A stretch of DNA of 64,000 bases from Parachaetomium inaequale. Taxonomy: Eukaryota; Ascomycota; Sordariomycetes; Sordariales; Chaetomiaceae. This document shows, one piece after another, positions 1 through 11,897 of this stretch. The notes beneath the pieces were generated by a model that was not told the origin of the DNA, ran no database searches, and worked only from the letters and a program-made list of their open reading frames with translations. A program made the position numbers and the translations under genes. The DNA lies in the NCBI GenBank assembly GCA_033296685.1, contig MU854365.1, positions 62,001-126,000 of the forward strand, in the 5' to 3' direction. The stretch's first letter is position 1, and every line of letters begins with the position of its first letter.

Positions 1-52
1 CCCCAAATCAACGAACGACCTTGCTCGAACCAAGCCCAGGCCCATAACCGCT

Positions 53-1288
53 CTACCTCATGATCTCCTGGTAAATCAGCTGCTTCAGCTGCTCCTTGCT
101 GAGGTTGTCCTTGTGCTTGTCAAAGTCGAAGAACTCCTCCGGGATGGGCGGCGCCGTCGGCTCGTCATCCGGGTCGTGGTAGGGCTCGAGGTAGGGGTGC
201 TTGAGCGCCTCCTCAACCGTGATGCGCTTGACCGGGTTGAAGGCGAGCAGCTTCTCGAGCAGGTCGAGGGCCAGGTCCGACGTGTTGGGGAACAGCGTCC
301 GGAACGGCACCTTCTTCTTGAAGGGCAGCGACCGGATGTACTCGCGCGCGCGACGAGACTTGATCCCGTAGTAGTCCTCCATCGTCGGCGTTCCCAGGAC
401 ATCCAAGATTAGTGTGAGCTGGTGGTGGTCTATTCACGAGTGTCAATACTACAAATCAAAGTGTCTGGGGACCTGGGAGCACCTACAGTCCTTGCCGGGG
501 AACAGGGGCTTGCCGCTCAGCATCTCGGCCAGAATGCAACCCACCGACCAGACGTCGATGGCCTTGGTGTACTCCTTGAAGGTCAACATGATCTCGGGAG
601 CACGGTACCATCGGGTGGCGACGTATTCCGTCATGAAGCCCGAGTTGTCCTCCTGCGACGCGGCAGACCGGGCCAGGCCAAAGTCGCAGACCTTCAGATC
701 GCAGTTAGCGTTGAGAAGCAGGTTGGACGGCTTCAGGTCGCGATGGAGCACGTTCGCCGAGTGCATCGCCTTGAGGGCGCGCAGCGTCTGGTAGATAAAG
801 TACTGGCAGTGGTCGTCCGAGAGCTCTTGTGTGCGGATGACGCGATGCATGTCGGTCTCCATGAGTTCCTGGTCGCTTGGCATCAGTAACCAGGGTAGAT
901 ACAAGACGTCGCGACATATGGCATACCTGAATTAGATAGACCTCGTTAAAGGTCTCGTAACTCCGGGGCTTCTGGATGTCGAGGATCGAGATGATGTTCT
1001 CGTGGTTGAAGTACCGCAGCAGCTTCATCTCGCGTAGCGTCCGCAAGCAGAACATGGAGTGGTCGAAAGGGGTGATCTTCTTGATGGCGACCTTCTGCCC
1101 GGAAGGCTTGTGGACGGCGGAGCTGTTCGTCACAGTCAGCACTTGAACAGCCAAGCAGAAATGCCTCCAATCCGGACTTACCACACGACTCCATAGGCGC
1201 CCTCGCCGACGACATCCTGAATGTCATACTGCTCGCTGACGTTGAACGAGATCTTGCGCGCCCCCCCTCGGTTCTGTGCGTTACTCAT
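53..1288 (-). CDS. mak-2: Fus3/Kss1-type MAP kinase (MAK-2/Pmk1 orthologue)
   Basis: Terminal kinase of the pheromone-response, cell-fusion and invasive-growth MAPK cascade; it phosphorylates nuclear factors such as Ste12-type regulators. Four exons: 1288-1182, 1122-927, 868-487 and 429-53, giving 353 aa, the usual length for this subfamily (about 352-356). Visible motifs are the glycine loop GEGAYG (about 28-33), the ATP-binding Lys in VAIKK (about 50), HRDLKP (143-148), DFG (163-165), the activation-loop TEY (181-183) and the CD region DPDDEP near the C-terminus. The start MSNAQNRGG matches the short N-terminus of fungal orthologues. TEY places it in the ERK class rather than the TGY Hog1 class. 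The symbol follows Neurospora; Pmk1 and Fus3 are names for the same orthologue. A long gene-free region lies upstream. Confidence 0.96.
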
Positions 1289-4200
1289 AGCTGCTGAGGT
1301 GTCGCGAACTTGCGCGGGCTGGTTTTGATCCCGTAGTTGAACCGTCCGAGAGCAACGCCGGCTGGACGAGCTCTCTCCAAATCAACTGCCTCGGTTGAAA
1401 TACTCGGGAGATTCGTAGGTCGACGAGAGAAAGCGGCGGGAGGTGGTTGGGTAGCAGCTGGCTATTTGTGTCGTCGGATACAGGTCGTGAAAGCGCTGTG
1501 TCAGACCAACCCACGTTGTCCGCGAGGCTGATGTATTCTTTGTGGAAACAACGGGCAATGTCGCTTTCCACTCAAGAAGAGACGAGAATGATGTCTCGTC
1601 CGCTATTCGCTAGTTCTTTGTGCGACGAAGATAGGCGCCGCGTGGTCCGGAGCTCGGGTCGGAGCTTTTGTCTGCGCAACGCAACAATTGCCAGTTAGCT
1701 ACCGGGACCACCAACTAGAGGCAGAATATAACATGAGACGGGCCATCCGATGTGAGATGTGACTTGTGGCAGTGGCCCCAGTATCCCCAGTCATGGGACG
1801 AGGTAGGGAGAGAGTCGCCGCCAGGGGTCGACATGGTGGGAGGCGGGACGTGCGAGCTACACTGGTACTGGGACGATGGCGATCAGGCGTCAAGCACTAT
1901 CGTGCAGAGTTCAGGGGGTCGATGCGCTTCTAGAAGCTCCAATCGAACTTGCCAAAGGTAGCATTCCCAAGGAAGCTCACAGTAGAGGCCGCCGGCTGAT
2001 GGGGTTGGGATGACGGGAGCTGGCGATCAAACGCTTCGTCTGTATCTCTCGCCGCCCGGCCCTGCAAGGCCAAGTCCAAGGGGCTGCGAACTAGTCCCCC
2101 AAAGCTTGGGACTGGTCGCATTGCGCTGAAAGACCCGGGGGAGCTGCGGCTGTTGTCCTGGGAGGAACAGGAGGTTTTCCAAGGCGCTCAGCTGCTCAGC
2201 TGCCTAGTAGCCGGGGGCCGTGGGACGGGATCATGTTGCTGGTGTTGCAGAGGAGGGGTCCTTGGCGATCGCGGAGGGGGAAGGAGAGGATGGCTTGCGA
2301 TAGATGCGCACAAATAAATGCACGTGTACGTACCTTGGGATTTCCACACGGAAGCTTGAACTTGACAAGCAGACTGCGAGGGAAGGAGATGGTTGGAGGA
2401 AGTTGAAGGAGGTTGTCTTGCGACGGCGTGAGCGCCAGATTCCAGTGGAGTGGGAGAGGCTGCCCCGCTTCTGGGCTGGACCTGGCTGTAACGGGCTCTG
2501 GGCGCAAGGAAGGTACCTGGAAATGAACGGATGGCCTGAGCGCAAGCTTCACTCTGACGTCGGTTGCAGACGCAAAGCAAGGCGTTGCCGCAAAGACAGC
2601 ACCAGGACGGAATTGCGAAAGGGGTGGCAAGCAGAGAAAGCCAAAGCTCGTCGATGGGGAGAGGGGAGGTCGAGTTGTACTTGGTAGAAGAACGGAAGGC
2701 GAGCCTTGGCGGCCCATCCTGGATCTGGCTGGCCCGGGCCCCTCTCACTGGCGGGGAGATGGAGTGACAGGGGGCAGGGATCGGGTGGGTCCGTCAGGGT
2801 GTTGGTGTTGGGCAGTCGAGGCACTGTCACTCAGCGGGCAAGTCGGAAGCCCAGGCCTCCTCCCTCACCTCTCACTCATCAGGTCCCAATTGGGGCTCGC
2901 CATCACCACCGCCCGTCGTTGGGGTCGCTCAAAACACGCGAGGCTCCAGTCGGGGGCGGTCCGGCCCCGCTTTCAGTGATCCGTGAACCACCAACCTGAC
3001 GTGGAAGAGCTCGAGGTCTCGGTCTCTCGTTGACTGCTGACCTTCCTTGGACCTTCTTGTGGCCGCGGCCGAGTGGGTACATGTACGCTGTCGATGGCCT
3101 CGGGAACCAACAAGGAATTTGACTGCTGGAGTTGCTACGAATACGTACCTGTCCATGGTCGAGCTCGAAATAGAGCACTCTGACTCGAGATCAGTCGTCT
3201 CTGGCGCCAGACTGGTTCGCTAGGCGCTTAGACAATCAAACCGAGAGACATCCCGTGATGTCGATTCCGAGCTGCGTTGCTGAGAGAGAACAGCCTGCGG
3301 CAATCTCGAATAATCCCACCTTGACGGTTTGCCGACCTCCCGCAAAGCAGGTGACAGCTCTCCGTCACTGTCACCCATCTTTCACACCCATCACACTGCA
3401 CCATTCCTATTCCTAAATCGGTCCCACGGTCCACCAAGCACCTCCCACAACCAAAGAGGGCCGGCCTGCATGATACACGTCCCAAACGGCCCAACGAGCA
3501 CTCAAATTAGGCGCCCGAGCAGGCGACAAGCCCCCCTCCACTCCCCTCCGAGTTTCCCCTGGCCGAATCTCTGGCGCGGCACAAGCGGGGGACCCGCTTT
3601 CTCATCTTTCCACTCTCGGGCGCCTGTCTCAAACCTGAAATCGCCAATGGGATGGCCGGCGGGCGCCGCTCCTGTTTCATGGCCTAACCATCATGGGCCC
3701 CGTCCCCGTCGCCAGGACGGGCCACCCACTTGCGACCACCTGCTGCGGAAACAACGGGATGGAACCCTCAGAGGAAATAGAAGAACCAGAAACACGCACA
3801 CAGACCTCCTCCTCCCGCCGGTTGGTTTCACAAGGGCCAATCCAATGACAAGTGCCAACTAAGCTCCGATGTGAGTGAGGTTTTGGCGCCTCCCCCCCGC
3901 GTGGCAGTGCAACTTGCAGTGCGTGCAGTGTGCTGCGCTTAAATCAATCTGTCCGAGACACAGAACAAAGACGGGTCTCCAGCATCCCGTTGGACCCTTG
4001 CCTTGCCGTGCAGTTGCCTTGCATCGGGATGATGTTGGGGAGCAGCAGCAGCAGCAGCAGCAAGCATGGGAAGAGCCGCACCTGCGTGATGCCCCTGACC
4101 TGACTGACCCCTGACCTGATGGGGGGTGGGGGGGCAGAAAGGCGACCCGGTGGGGCGGCCGGCCCTGCGTTGCTATTCTGGGCACCGCCATCCGTTGAAA

Positions 4201-4575
4201 GAAACGACCACCGTGGTTTGTCGAGTCGGCCGCCGTTGTGGATAGACGAGACCTTGAAAATGGCCATGGCCGGCCCTCTCACCCGGCTGCATGGCTTAGC
4301 TGCTACGATCCTCATGATGTGCGTGCCGTTGGTAGGGATTCTGAGTAAGGACGGGGTGGCATTGTAGACCGAGATGGCCAAAGACAAAACCAAAGAATGA
4401 TGCGCTTTGTGGAGAGGACCCAAGAATGTCACCAGAGCCTCGGGACAGTGATGGCAAACATTGCGATTCCCCTCTTCTCCAGACCCTTGTTCTGTAAAAT
4501 CTATTCACTGCAAGCATTACCCGTGCATCAAACACACACACACGACACTTTCCCATGGGCTCCCACAAATCTTCA
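1289..4575. other. 3.3 kb gene-free region upstream of the MAP kinase
   Basis: No open frame here reads like a conserved protein on either strand. It should carry the promoter and a long 5' leader of the MAP kinase, plus the 3' end of SEC24. On the minus strand there are strong donor-like sites at 3148 and 2333 (both GTACGT), compatible with leader introns. A short AGC repeat lies at 4041-4062. Confidence 0.6.
4041..4062. repeat. (AGC)7 trinucleotide microsatellite
   Basis: Seven uninterrupted AGC units in intergenic DNA, about 20 bases before a G-rich run. It is not in a supported coding frame. Confidence 0.9.
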
Positions 4576-7549
4576 TTATTGAACAACCTGTTCAAGCTAT
4601 CAGCCACCGTACCCCACGTCACAGGCACTACCCCAATCAAATACTGACCTTCTCCCGCAGCGTCCCCATCCACTGCTGGTAGCTCATCCCCTGGTCCGCC
4701 CGGTCCTCGACCAGGAGCGTCTGCGCCCACAGCTTGAGGCTGGGCTCGCCGTCCTCGCGGACCATGTACAGGTGCGGGACGATGATGCTGCCGACCCCCT
4801 TGGCCTTGTGGTCGCGGCTCTTCTGGACGACGGCGCGCACGCGCTCGTTGAAGTCGTTGTCCAGCTCCGGCAGCGCACCCTTGCCGACGCGCAGCTGGGC
4901 GCGGTCCGCCACACCAAACACGTCGACGAGCAGCTGCGGCACGGCGTCGCGGCCGACCCACAGGAACTGCGTCTGCCCGTCGTCGATGAGGTACAGGCCG
5001 TAGGGCACGAACCGCTCCGACGACAGGTTCAGCGGCGGCGGGAGCACGATCTGGCTCGTCTCCGGGTCGGGGTAGCCCGCATTGTCGGGCATGTCGTGGA
5101 GCGAGTACATGCGGGGGTAGATGTACTGCATCAGCAGGGGGAGAGGGAGGGTCGAAAGCATGCAGAGGGCCGCGGACCTTAGATCCGAGGGGATCTGGGC
5201 CGATTTCCTCAGGCCGACGTGCTTGATCAGGCCGAGGAACAGGGCCGGAAGGCCGCGGAGGTTGGATGGGAACTGCAGGCCGCCACCCATGCTGCCGCCG
5301 GCCAACTCCTTCCTGAAGGTCTGCAGGAGCTCGGTAACCTTGCTTTGCAGCAGATCCCTGGCAGAGTCGAGCCCGTTACTAAGCGCCCTCTCGACGGCCT
5401 TGTGGCTGTAGTAAGTCGTGATGGCACACTGGTCGGCTGAGGCATAGACGTCGGCGAGGTTGGTGGTTGTTGGCAGAGCAAGCGTCATGACGCGGATGCG
5501 GCGTTCGCCGTTGCACGTCGTGTGCAGCACCGCCGTCTGCAGGCAGACGACGTTCTTGGTCAAGTTCTCGTCGATTGCCACCTCGACCACGTAGCACTGG
5601 TCGCGAGGGAAGGCAGGGAAGGCGCACAGGTCAGAGCTCCGGTTGAAGAAATTTCCGTAAAATGTGCTCATGCGCAAACCGGTCGTCGCCCGAACACGGA
5701 GAACCGCCTCCAGACCAATCTCGGAGGAGAGGAAGTCGCTGAACTCGGAGGCAAACTTGATGGCATCCTCTGGGCGACCGGCGTTCCACCCCGGATAGAA
5801 CCAGGTCTGGCCGCCCGTGTACCTCGGAAGGTTGCTCAGCGATGCCACGTCCTGGTACTGAGATGAGAAGAGGAACATGTCGATCGAGACCTGGTTCTTA
5901 GAGCACTCGACGGCGAAGCTCTTGTAAAAACTGTTGGCAGTCTGCAGCAGACCGCTCTCCTTGGACGTGCCCAGCAACTTCTTGTCCTCGCGCATCTCAA
6001 GCTTGCCGTAGCCCACGTTGGGCAGCGACGCGCTGAGAACCACAATCTTGCCACCGAGAGGCGAGATGAGCTTGTGCCCAGCCCTGAGGGCAGATCCCAT
6101 GCAAGACCCGTTGCTCTGGTTGTTGGCAAACATCTCGGGAAGCTTAGTGAGGAAGTTTTCGATGCTGTTACGGCACTCGGTCAGGGGGACAAGCAGCTCC
6201 TGGGGGACCGGAAGGAAGGGCTCGTCCAAGTCGCTGACCACAAGCATGCTCGTCTCGCCGTTCTCGTCCGTGTCCTTGGGCACCGAGAAGTAGTGCAGAC
6301 TCGAGTCGACCGCGATAAAGCCGAGCCGGGTGCGCCGATCAGCATTCGGAATCCTGTTGAGACTGTCGAGGATGGTGCGGGCACTGGTGGCGAGGAGGCC
6401 GGTCGACACGGCGGCATAGCTGACGTCAAATAGGAAGAGATAGACCAGCGGCTGCGGAGGCCGGACCATGTACTCCTGCGGGGCAACGAATTCGACGACG
6501 GCGTGGTTCAGCTCGTGGCGCTGCCACCGATCAACCGTCTTCTGGGCCGCGGCGTCCCAGTCGAAGGCCTGCGGCACGTCGTTGGTGAGGTTGCACATGT
6601 TGCAGCGCCATCGGTGGCCGTGGTCCAGGAAGGTCACGAAGGGGTTGATGTAAGACCTGCATCTCCGGCAGCGCGAGATGACCTGGTCTTGGACAACGGG
6701 GACGGGGTCATCCAGATCGTGGAGAGCAGCGTAGGGTTGGATGACAAGCGCCAATGGCAGCTTGCTCTTCTTGAGCAACGAGTGCGTTGTAGGGACGGCG
6801 TTGACGGTCGACCGCACATACTTCGGGAGGCAGTTCGCATCGGGGGAAGGGGTGACGCTAGACTGTTCCAGGAGGTCAGTATGTATCCCAGCACCCCATC
6901 ATGGTTTCGTGGAGGGGCAACGTACATTCGGAGGCAGGATGATGGGCGGCGGGGGGAGATCCAACTCGGAGACGTTGAACGGCTGGTTGAGGAGATCGGT
7001 TGGGTAGAGTTGGTTGAGGGGGCCAGGTCTCGCCTGGGGCGGGAGCTGCTGCGGCTGCTGTTGGGCTCCGGGACCGAGATTCATGGCCGACATGCCGGCG
7101 GCCAGACCGCCAACGCCGCCCTGGGCCGGAGGAGCTCCGGCGGAGGGGTAGTACGGCTCCGGGGCCTGGTAGCTTGCGACAGGGGCCGGCTGGGCCATCC
7201 CATACGGCTGCTGCGGTTGAGCGCCGTAGGCAGCGGGCTGGGCACCATAGGCGGCGGGCTGGGCCTCTGGTTGCGGATAACCTCCATATCCCGGGGCAGG
7301 CGCTCCGAACTGGCCGCCCCCTTGCGCCTGGCCACCTACTGCGGCATTGCCCCCCGCAGCGACATCGAAGGCGCCAGCGGCATATGCGCGCTTCTTTTTC
7401 TTGCCGTGGTCAGCAGCGGGATGTGCGCCGGCAGGCGGGGGCGCGGCGTCGGCCGGGTTCGCATAGCCTTGGTCGGGGTACGGGGGCTGCTGCTGTTCGG
7501 CGGGTTGCTGGGGCGGATACTGGCCGTAGCCGTCGTGGGGAGCCGACAT
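4576..7549 (-). CDS. sec24: COPII coat cargo-adaptor subunit SEC24
   Basis: Partner of Sec23 in the inner COPII coat; it selects cargo at ER exit sites. Three exons: 7549-6926, 6862-4649 and 4587-4576, giving 949 aa, normal for Sec24. The order is a disordered Pro/Gln/Ala/Gly-rich N-terminus (about 1-200, with repeated AAYGAQP), a C2-C2 zinc finger (Cys 273, 276, 295, 298), a vWA-like trunk with YLFLFDVS, a beta-sandwich and helical region, and a C-terminal gelsolin-like domain with FLWVGRDA. The C-terminal YQQWMGTLREK is characteristic. I place a 61-nt intron after LREK, leaving a last exon of three codons and stop (VVQ). Reading through instead gives VSI and a stop at 4637. The start MSAPHDGYG is the first Met of the low-complexity tail; the frame is open further upstream, but that part does not resemble Sec24. 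Confidence 0.93.
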
Positions 7550-8677
7550 GGTGAGCTCGGCCGTGCGACGCTGCAGCAGCGCGTGTCCGTGAGGGAGAGA
7601 CTGTGGGCGGGCAATGCAGCGTCGACAACACCAAGAGCGTGGCCGAAATGTGGTGCGTGGTAAGGTGACGGATATCTGTGAAGTGTGCGGTCTTGAGGCG
7701 GAGCGCAGACAGGCGGGAAGGGTTGATGGCGTCGGTGGCCGGTGGCGGACTGTGGAGCAAGCTCGGATTGGCGCGAGTTGCAGGGTTGGAGCTGTTGCTG
7801 TGTCCTTAACCAGTTTTGGTGGAGGGGCTGCGGGATGACAGACTGGCCTGATCAGCGCAGCTTTCACAGCGCGAGGCAGTCGCTCGGGGCACCGCAGGGA
7901 TGGTATCGCAGCGCTTCCGACGCGCACTGTGGCGCTGGAGCCGTGGCTGGGGTGGAAGCACGGCCGCCAAGGAGAGGGTACATCAGCTCGCTCGGATTGG
8001 AGAGGACTCGATTACCAAGTGCCTCGGTAGATGCATCAGCCGCGAGTATGGAATCCTTACCTCATGACGCATATGTACTACGTATCAATACACCTCCACA
8101 ATGGTACTGGCGGTAATAACCACAGTCGGTAAGATACAAATACCTATTCGTACCCCACCAGGTATTACGAAGTACTCCGCAGGCCGATCACTGGCTGCAC
8201 CGACCCGTGGGTTTCCCTGCAGCCCTGCAACGTTGGCCGCAGCCCCTTGGCAAGCAATCAAATGGAACTCGGCATCCGGCATATCGGCAGCCTCGAAGCC
8301 CGTTTTCAGGGAAGAATTCTTCAGGATTTCGACTCTGTTGATGTTGGTGCCCTGAGTGTTTCTGTCGCTGGCCAACACGACGGCGACGTTGGTTTCTGCC
8401 GCAGCACTCCTACTGCGTCTCCCAGAGCCGAGGCGGCGGCCCCTTTTGGAAACCTTTCAGGTCGTTTCGGAACGCAACGGCAGCTCGCACCAACCAACCA
8501 ACAGCTTCTTGCGCCTGCTTGAGCAACTTGAAGTGCAACATAAAACCCTTATTATTTTTGGGGTGGTACTGGGCATCGACGATATCTTCAACATTTTCAT
8601 TTTCACTTCCAGGTTTCCACTATCTTGTTGCGCTTTCACACTCCTCAACCCCGCACTCCGAATCACGCATCATCACC
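7550..8677. promoter_or_regulatory. Divergent promoter region, SEC24 / small membrane protein
   Basis: 1.1 kb between two diverging start codons, so it should contain both promoters and leaders. I see no additional gene or repeat. Confidence 0.5.
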
Positions 8678-9067
8678 ATGGCCTGGGGAAAGCAGAAGGA
8701 GCAGGCCCCGCCGTCGACAATAAGGTCAGCCTTCAGTCTGGTCTAATCTCTGTCTGTGCCACATCGGGGACGTGCTGACACCAATCACAGGCAACTCTTG
8801 CCCCTAATCATCACGCTCGTCATCCTGGGCGCCGTGGCCTGGGTCGGCTACCAGATCTACCTGTCGCTCGGCAAGATCCAGGCGCAGGCCCGCCGCCGGA
8901 TGGGCGACAACGTGACCTTCACCAAGGACGGCATGCGTGTCAACGTCCAGGGCATCGAAGCCGAGTCGTACCTGGACCGGACCCAGAGCTGGGTCGTCAA
9001 GGCGTGGGAGCTGGGGTCGGGCTCCAGTCCCAACGAGAATGACGAGGCCGCCCGGCGGAAGAGGTAA
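8678..9067 (+). CDS. Small conserved single-pass membrane protein, function unknown
   Basis: Two exons, 8678-8724 and 8791-9067, encode 107 aa. A short polar N-terminus (MAWGKQKEQ) is followed by one hydrophobic helix at about residues 18-40 (LLPLIITLVILGAVAWVG), then a soluble tail containing NVTFTKDGMRV and DRTQSWVVKAW, ending in a basic RRKR. There is no cleavable signal-peptide pattern, so it is probably a type-II or tail-type anchored protein. The intron has a GTCAGC donor and CACAG acceptor and restores an Arg codon. The tail looks conserved and ordered rather than random. I do not recognise a named family and give no function. Confidence 0.8.
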
Positions 9068-9595
9068 CGTTATGCCCGAATGTCCATGCCCGGCTTTCAG
9101 CGGGACTAAACACCATGAGCAGGAATGTCTTGACAAAGCCGAAGCCGGGGGAGAGCCACCACTGATCAGGCAAACTGGGGCAGCGAAGTAGAGAAGTAGA
9201 GGGCAAATGCTTGCTTGTAGGACCGCCGGCCGTGGACTAATTTGTATCCATCGCACCCACATGAAGGTGCGCGACGGGGAGGGAGAGCGGGGTGATTATG
9301 CTCGCCTTGATCTGGGTCATGTTTGCAGTCCTCTTCGCACCATTTCAATTCACACTAGTCGCGCCATGATCTCGTGAGGCTCCTAGGCATATTCATACAC
9401 GAGATAAACCGGGGTATCCAACACCAAGCCCGCCAAATCGTTACAAGTCGGAAATAAATAAAATCATACCCATCCCCATCCCCATCCCCATCCCCATCCG
9501 CATAATGACCCGCTTCTGCGCCACGGGCTGCGCTCCTGCCCCTGATACACCTCGCCGCCCGCCCTGGTGCTGTTGGGACTGCTCTTGTTGGTTAA
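9068..9595. other. Convergent intergenic region
   Basis: Lies between two converging genes and should hold both 3' UTRs. Apart from the CATCCC repeat at 9471-9500 nothing was recognised. Confidence 0.5.
9471..9500. repeat. CATCCC hexanucleotide tandem repeat (5 units)
   Basis: Five near-perfect 6-bp units; the last ends in G instead of C. It lies just beyond the stop codon of the Zn2Cys6 gene, so probably in its 3' UTR. Confidence 0.85.
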
Positions 9596-11897
9596 CTACC
9601 TCCCAGCTGCGGCCGGTTTGAGAGTAACCCCCTGTGGGAGCGGATAGGCCTGCCTGGCCGACGACACCAGCTTCTCAAAGTCATGCGCCATCGGATACGG
9701 CCTGGCAAGAAGACCATCCGAGCGGATGAGCAGCGACGGGACGCGGACTTGGAGCTGGGTCCTCTGTCAGTGCAAGACCACATGGGGTAGGGGCTAGGGT
9801 TCACTCACCAGGGACAAGATATGCGCATACTTTACCCCCAGCTCGTCGCCGATGTGCTTGAGTCTGCCCCTGATGTACGCCCGTTCTGGCAACCCTCGTC
9901 AGCTTTCGCGTCCGGCCAGGTAGGAAGGGGGAGAGACATACGAGCATCCGTCGTATAATCCTGTGTCATCATACACGCCAGCGGCCAAGTCAAAAAGTAC
10001 CCAGCCAGGCCCTTCATCCCATCGTCATCACCACATGCAAACCCCTTCGATCCGTCATTCGGCAACAAGTCCTTCCTCTTGTTGTGCCACCCCAGGTAAT
10101 ACGGCACCGACGCCAGGATGTCCGAGATGGTTTCCACGCACACCCTCGCCGCGATGGCGTACTCGGGCGTGGTCCGGTAGTCGACGGGCGAGCACACCCA
10201 CGCGGCGCAGCGGACGATGATGGAGTTGAGAACAAGCCTCGTCGTCCGCGCCTGGTTCCACACGGCCGCCACCCAGAAGTCGCTGTACGCGTCCACCCGG
10301 CCCGGGAACACCTCCGCCCTGGAGTAGTCGCGGCCGCCGGGAACGGCAAGGCTCTGGAGCTGCCAGCACAGCGTCTTGAACTGCCATGCCTCGGGCACCG
10401 AGTCCATCCACGCGCTGACCTGGTCGTCCAGATCCTGCGCCCGGTGCATCAGGTCCTGGACGAGATCGGTATTCTCCGGGGTGCGGGTGACGCCCGTAAT
10501 GAGCCGGGTGATCTCGGCGCGCAGCTCGCCCGTCTTGAGGCTGAGGCGCTGACACTCGGCGGCGGTCGAGTCGATGACGGCGTCCTGCAGCCACCAGTCT
10601 GCGCCCATGGTCGGGGCGGTGCCCGTGCTGAGCGTGTGGATGATCTAGCAAGTCAGACTCGCACCCGTCTCCAAGCCTAAAACAGGGGGCCCACTTACAA
10701 GCTGCGTCCTCACCGCAATAAACAGCTGCACCCCGACCTTGGTCTTGAGCTGGCTCCGCCCGCGGGCCTTGACAAGCTGTATCGCGCCCTCGACGTGCGA
10801 TCCCCAGGCAAAACTACCCAGCTGTTTGGCCGTGATATTCTATCCCCATCATCATCAGCACCATCCCCTTTCCCCATCAACCGACCTGGACGATAGAAGA
10901 AGAAGAAGAAGAACTCACCTCAAACATTCCCAACAACAACACCGCCGCCAGCACCCCATCACTCTTCCACCTCTCCGGATCCACCAGCGCAGCCTGCGTA
11001 GCCCTCAGCGCCCAACTATACTCGGCAAACGCCTTGCCCAACACCCCCATCCTCTGCCCTCCTCCCACAACCACCCCTCCCAGCCCGGGTTTCCCGGACA
11101 CTCCCATCCCCGCNNNNNNNNNNCGCAAACCCAGTCCCACCACCACCACCCGACCCAGAAGAAGAGGTCCGATTCCCCAGCGACGCCAGCGCGCACGCGT
11201 TGAACGCATGCAGCAGGTGTGCCTCCTCCCCGCCATCTGTTGTTGCCGTCTGCATCAGCGGGACGAGATACTCGAGGAAGCCGCGGGTGCCGTCCTGGCG
11301 CGGGGTGAGCACAAAGTTTGCGAGGAAGTGGCACGGCGCGAGGGATTCGGGCGGGAGGTGGATGGGCGTGGGGGAGAGGGGTGGTGTGGTTCGGGTTTGG
11401 ACGAGGAGGAGTTGTTGGTGTTGTTTTTGGGATTGGGTAAGGGGGGATGGGGGGCGGGGGTTAGCTGTGGCGGTGGTGGTGAATGGGGAGGGAGTTGTTG
11501 GGGAGGAGGAGGAGGATGATGATGATGATGCCGACAACGAGGATGATGTTGATGAGGAAGAGGAGGAGGAGGAGGAGGAGGAAGTGTCCGAGGCCTTGGA
11601 CTTTTTGCTGGCGTTGCTACCGCCGCCGCCGCCGCGTCTCGGGATCGCGAGCTTCAGGGCTCGACGCTTGGCCGCGACGTTCTCATTGCGGAGGAGGAGG
11701 TCAAACTCGTCTTTGTAGCCCGGGCACTGACGCCGTGCTTTGGCGCACTGGTTGCATGTTGGCTTGGTTTCGTCGCACTGGGGTTCGTCAGTACCTTCGA
11801 GTTGTAAGTGGTTAGCTTGACAAAGCGGCGGACGTACCTTGATGCGCCGGGTCCGGCACATCTGGCAGCCCTTGGAGGGCTTCCCGCAGTATACCAT
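9596..11897 (-). CDS. Zn2Cys6 fungal transcription factor (contains assembly gap)
   Basis: Six exons by my model: 11897-11838, 11777-10919, 10839-10699, 10644-9942, 9885-9809 and 9763-9596. The N-terminal binuclear zinc cluster is complete (Cys 11, 14, 21, 28, 31, 38; GCQMCRTRRIKC then PGY) once the first intron is removed. A long Ser/Thr/Pro low-complexity linker follows, then a fungal-specific regulatory region with NACALASLGNR, KSDGVLAAVLLLGMFE and WGSHVEGAIQLVKARGR, and a C-terminus with LIRSDGLLARPYPMAHDFEKL. These blocks are typical of C6 regulators with a Fungal_trans_2-like middle region. Ten N at 11114-11123 split exon 2, and the frames on either side differ, so the true missing sequence is a multiple of three, not ten bases. 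The fifth intron is only 45 nt. Target genes cannot be inferred; the neighbours are housekeeping genes. Confidence 0.82.
11114..11123. other. Assembly gap (10 N) inside the Zn2Cys6 gene
   Basis: Ten consecutive N within exon 2. Flanking reading frames are out of register by one when the gap is taken as ten bases. Confidence 0.99.
11505..11585. repeat. GAG/GAT trinucleotide-rich tract in the Zn2Cys6 gene
   Basis: Purine-rich trinucleotide tract on the plus strand. On the coding (minus) strand it encodes the polyserine part of the linker between the zinc cluster and the regulatory domain. Confidence 0.85.

Noticed and set aside
2188..2748. 186-codon minus-strand open frame in the MAP kinase upstream region
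   Set aside because: Pro/Ser/Arg-rich sequence without conserved blocks, and competing frames overlap it in the same interval.
6503..7663. 386-codon plus-strand open frame
   Set aside because: Antisense to SEC24; Gly/Arg/Leu composition follows from the GC-rich opposite strand and no family motif is present.
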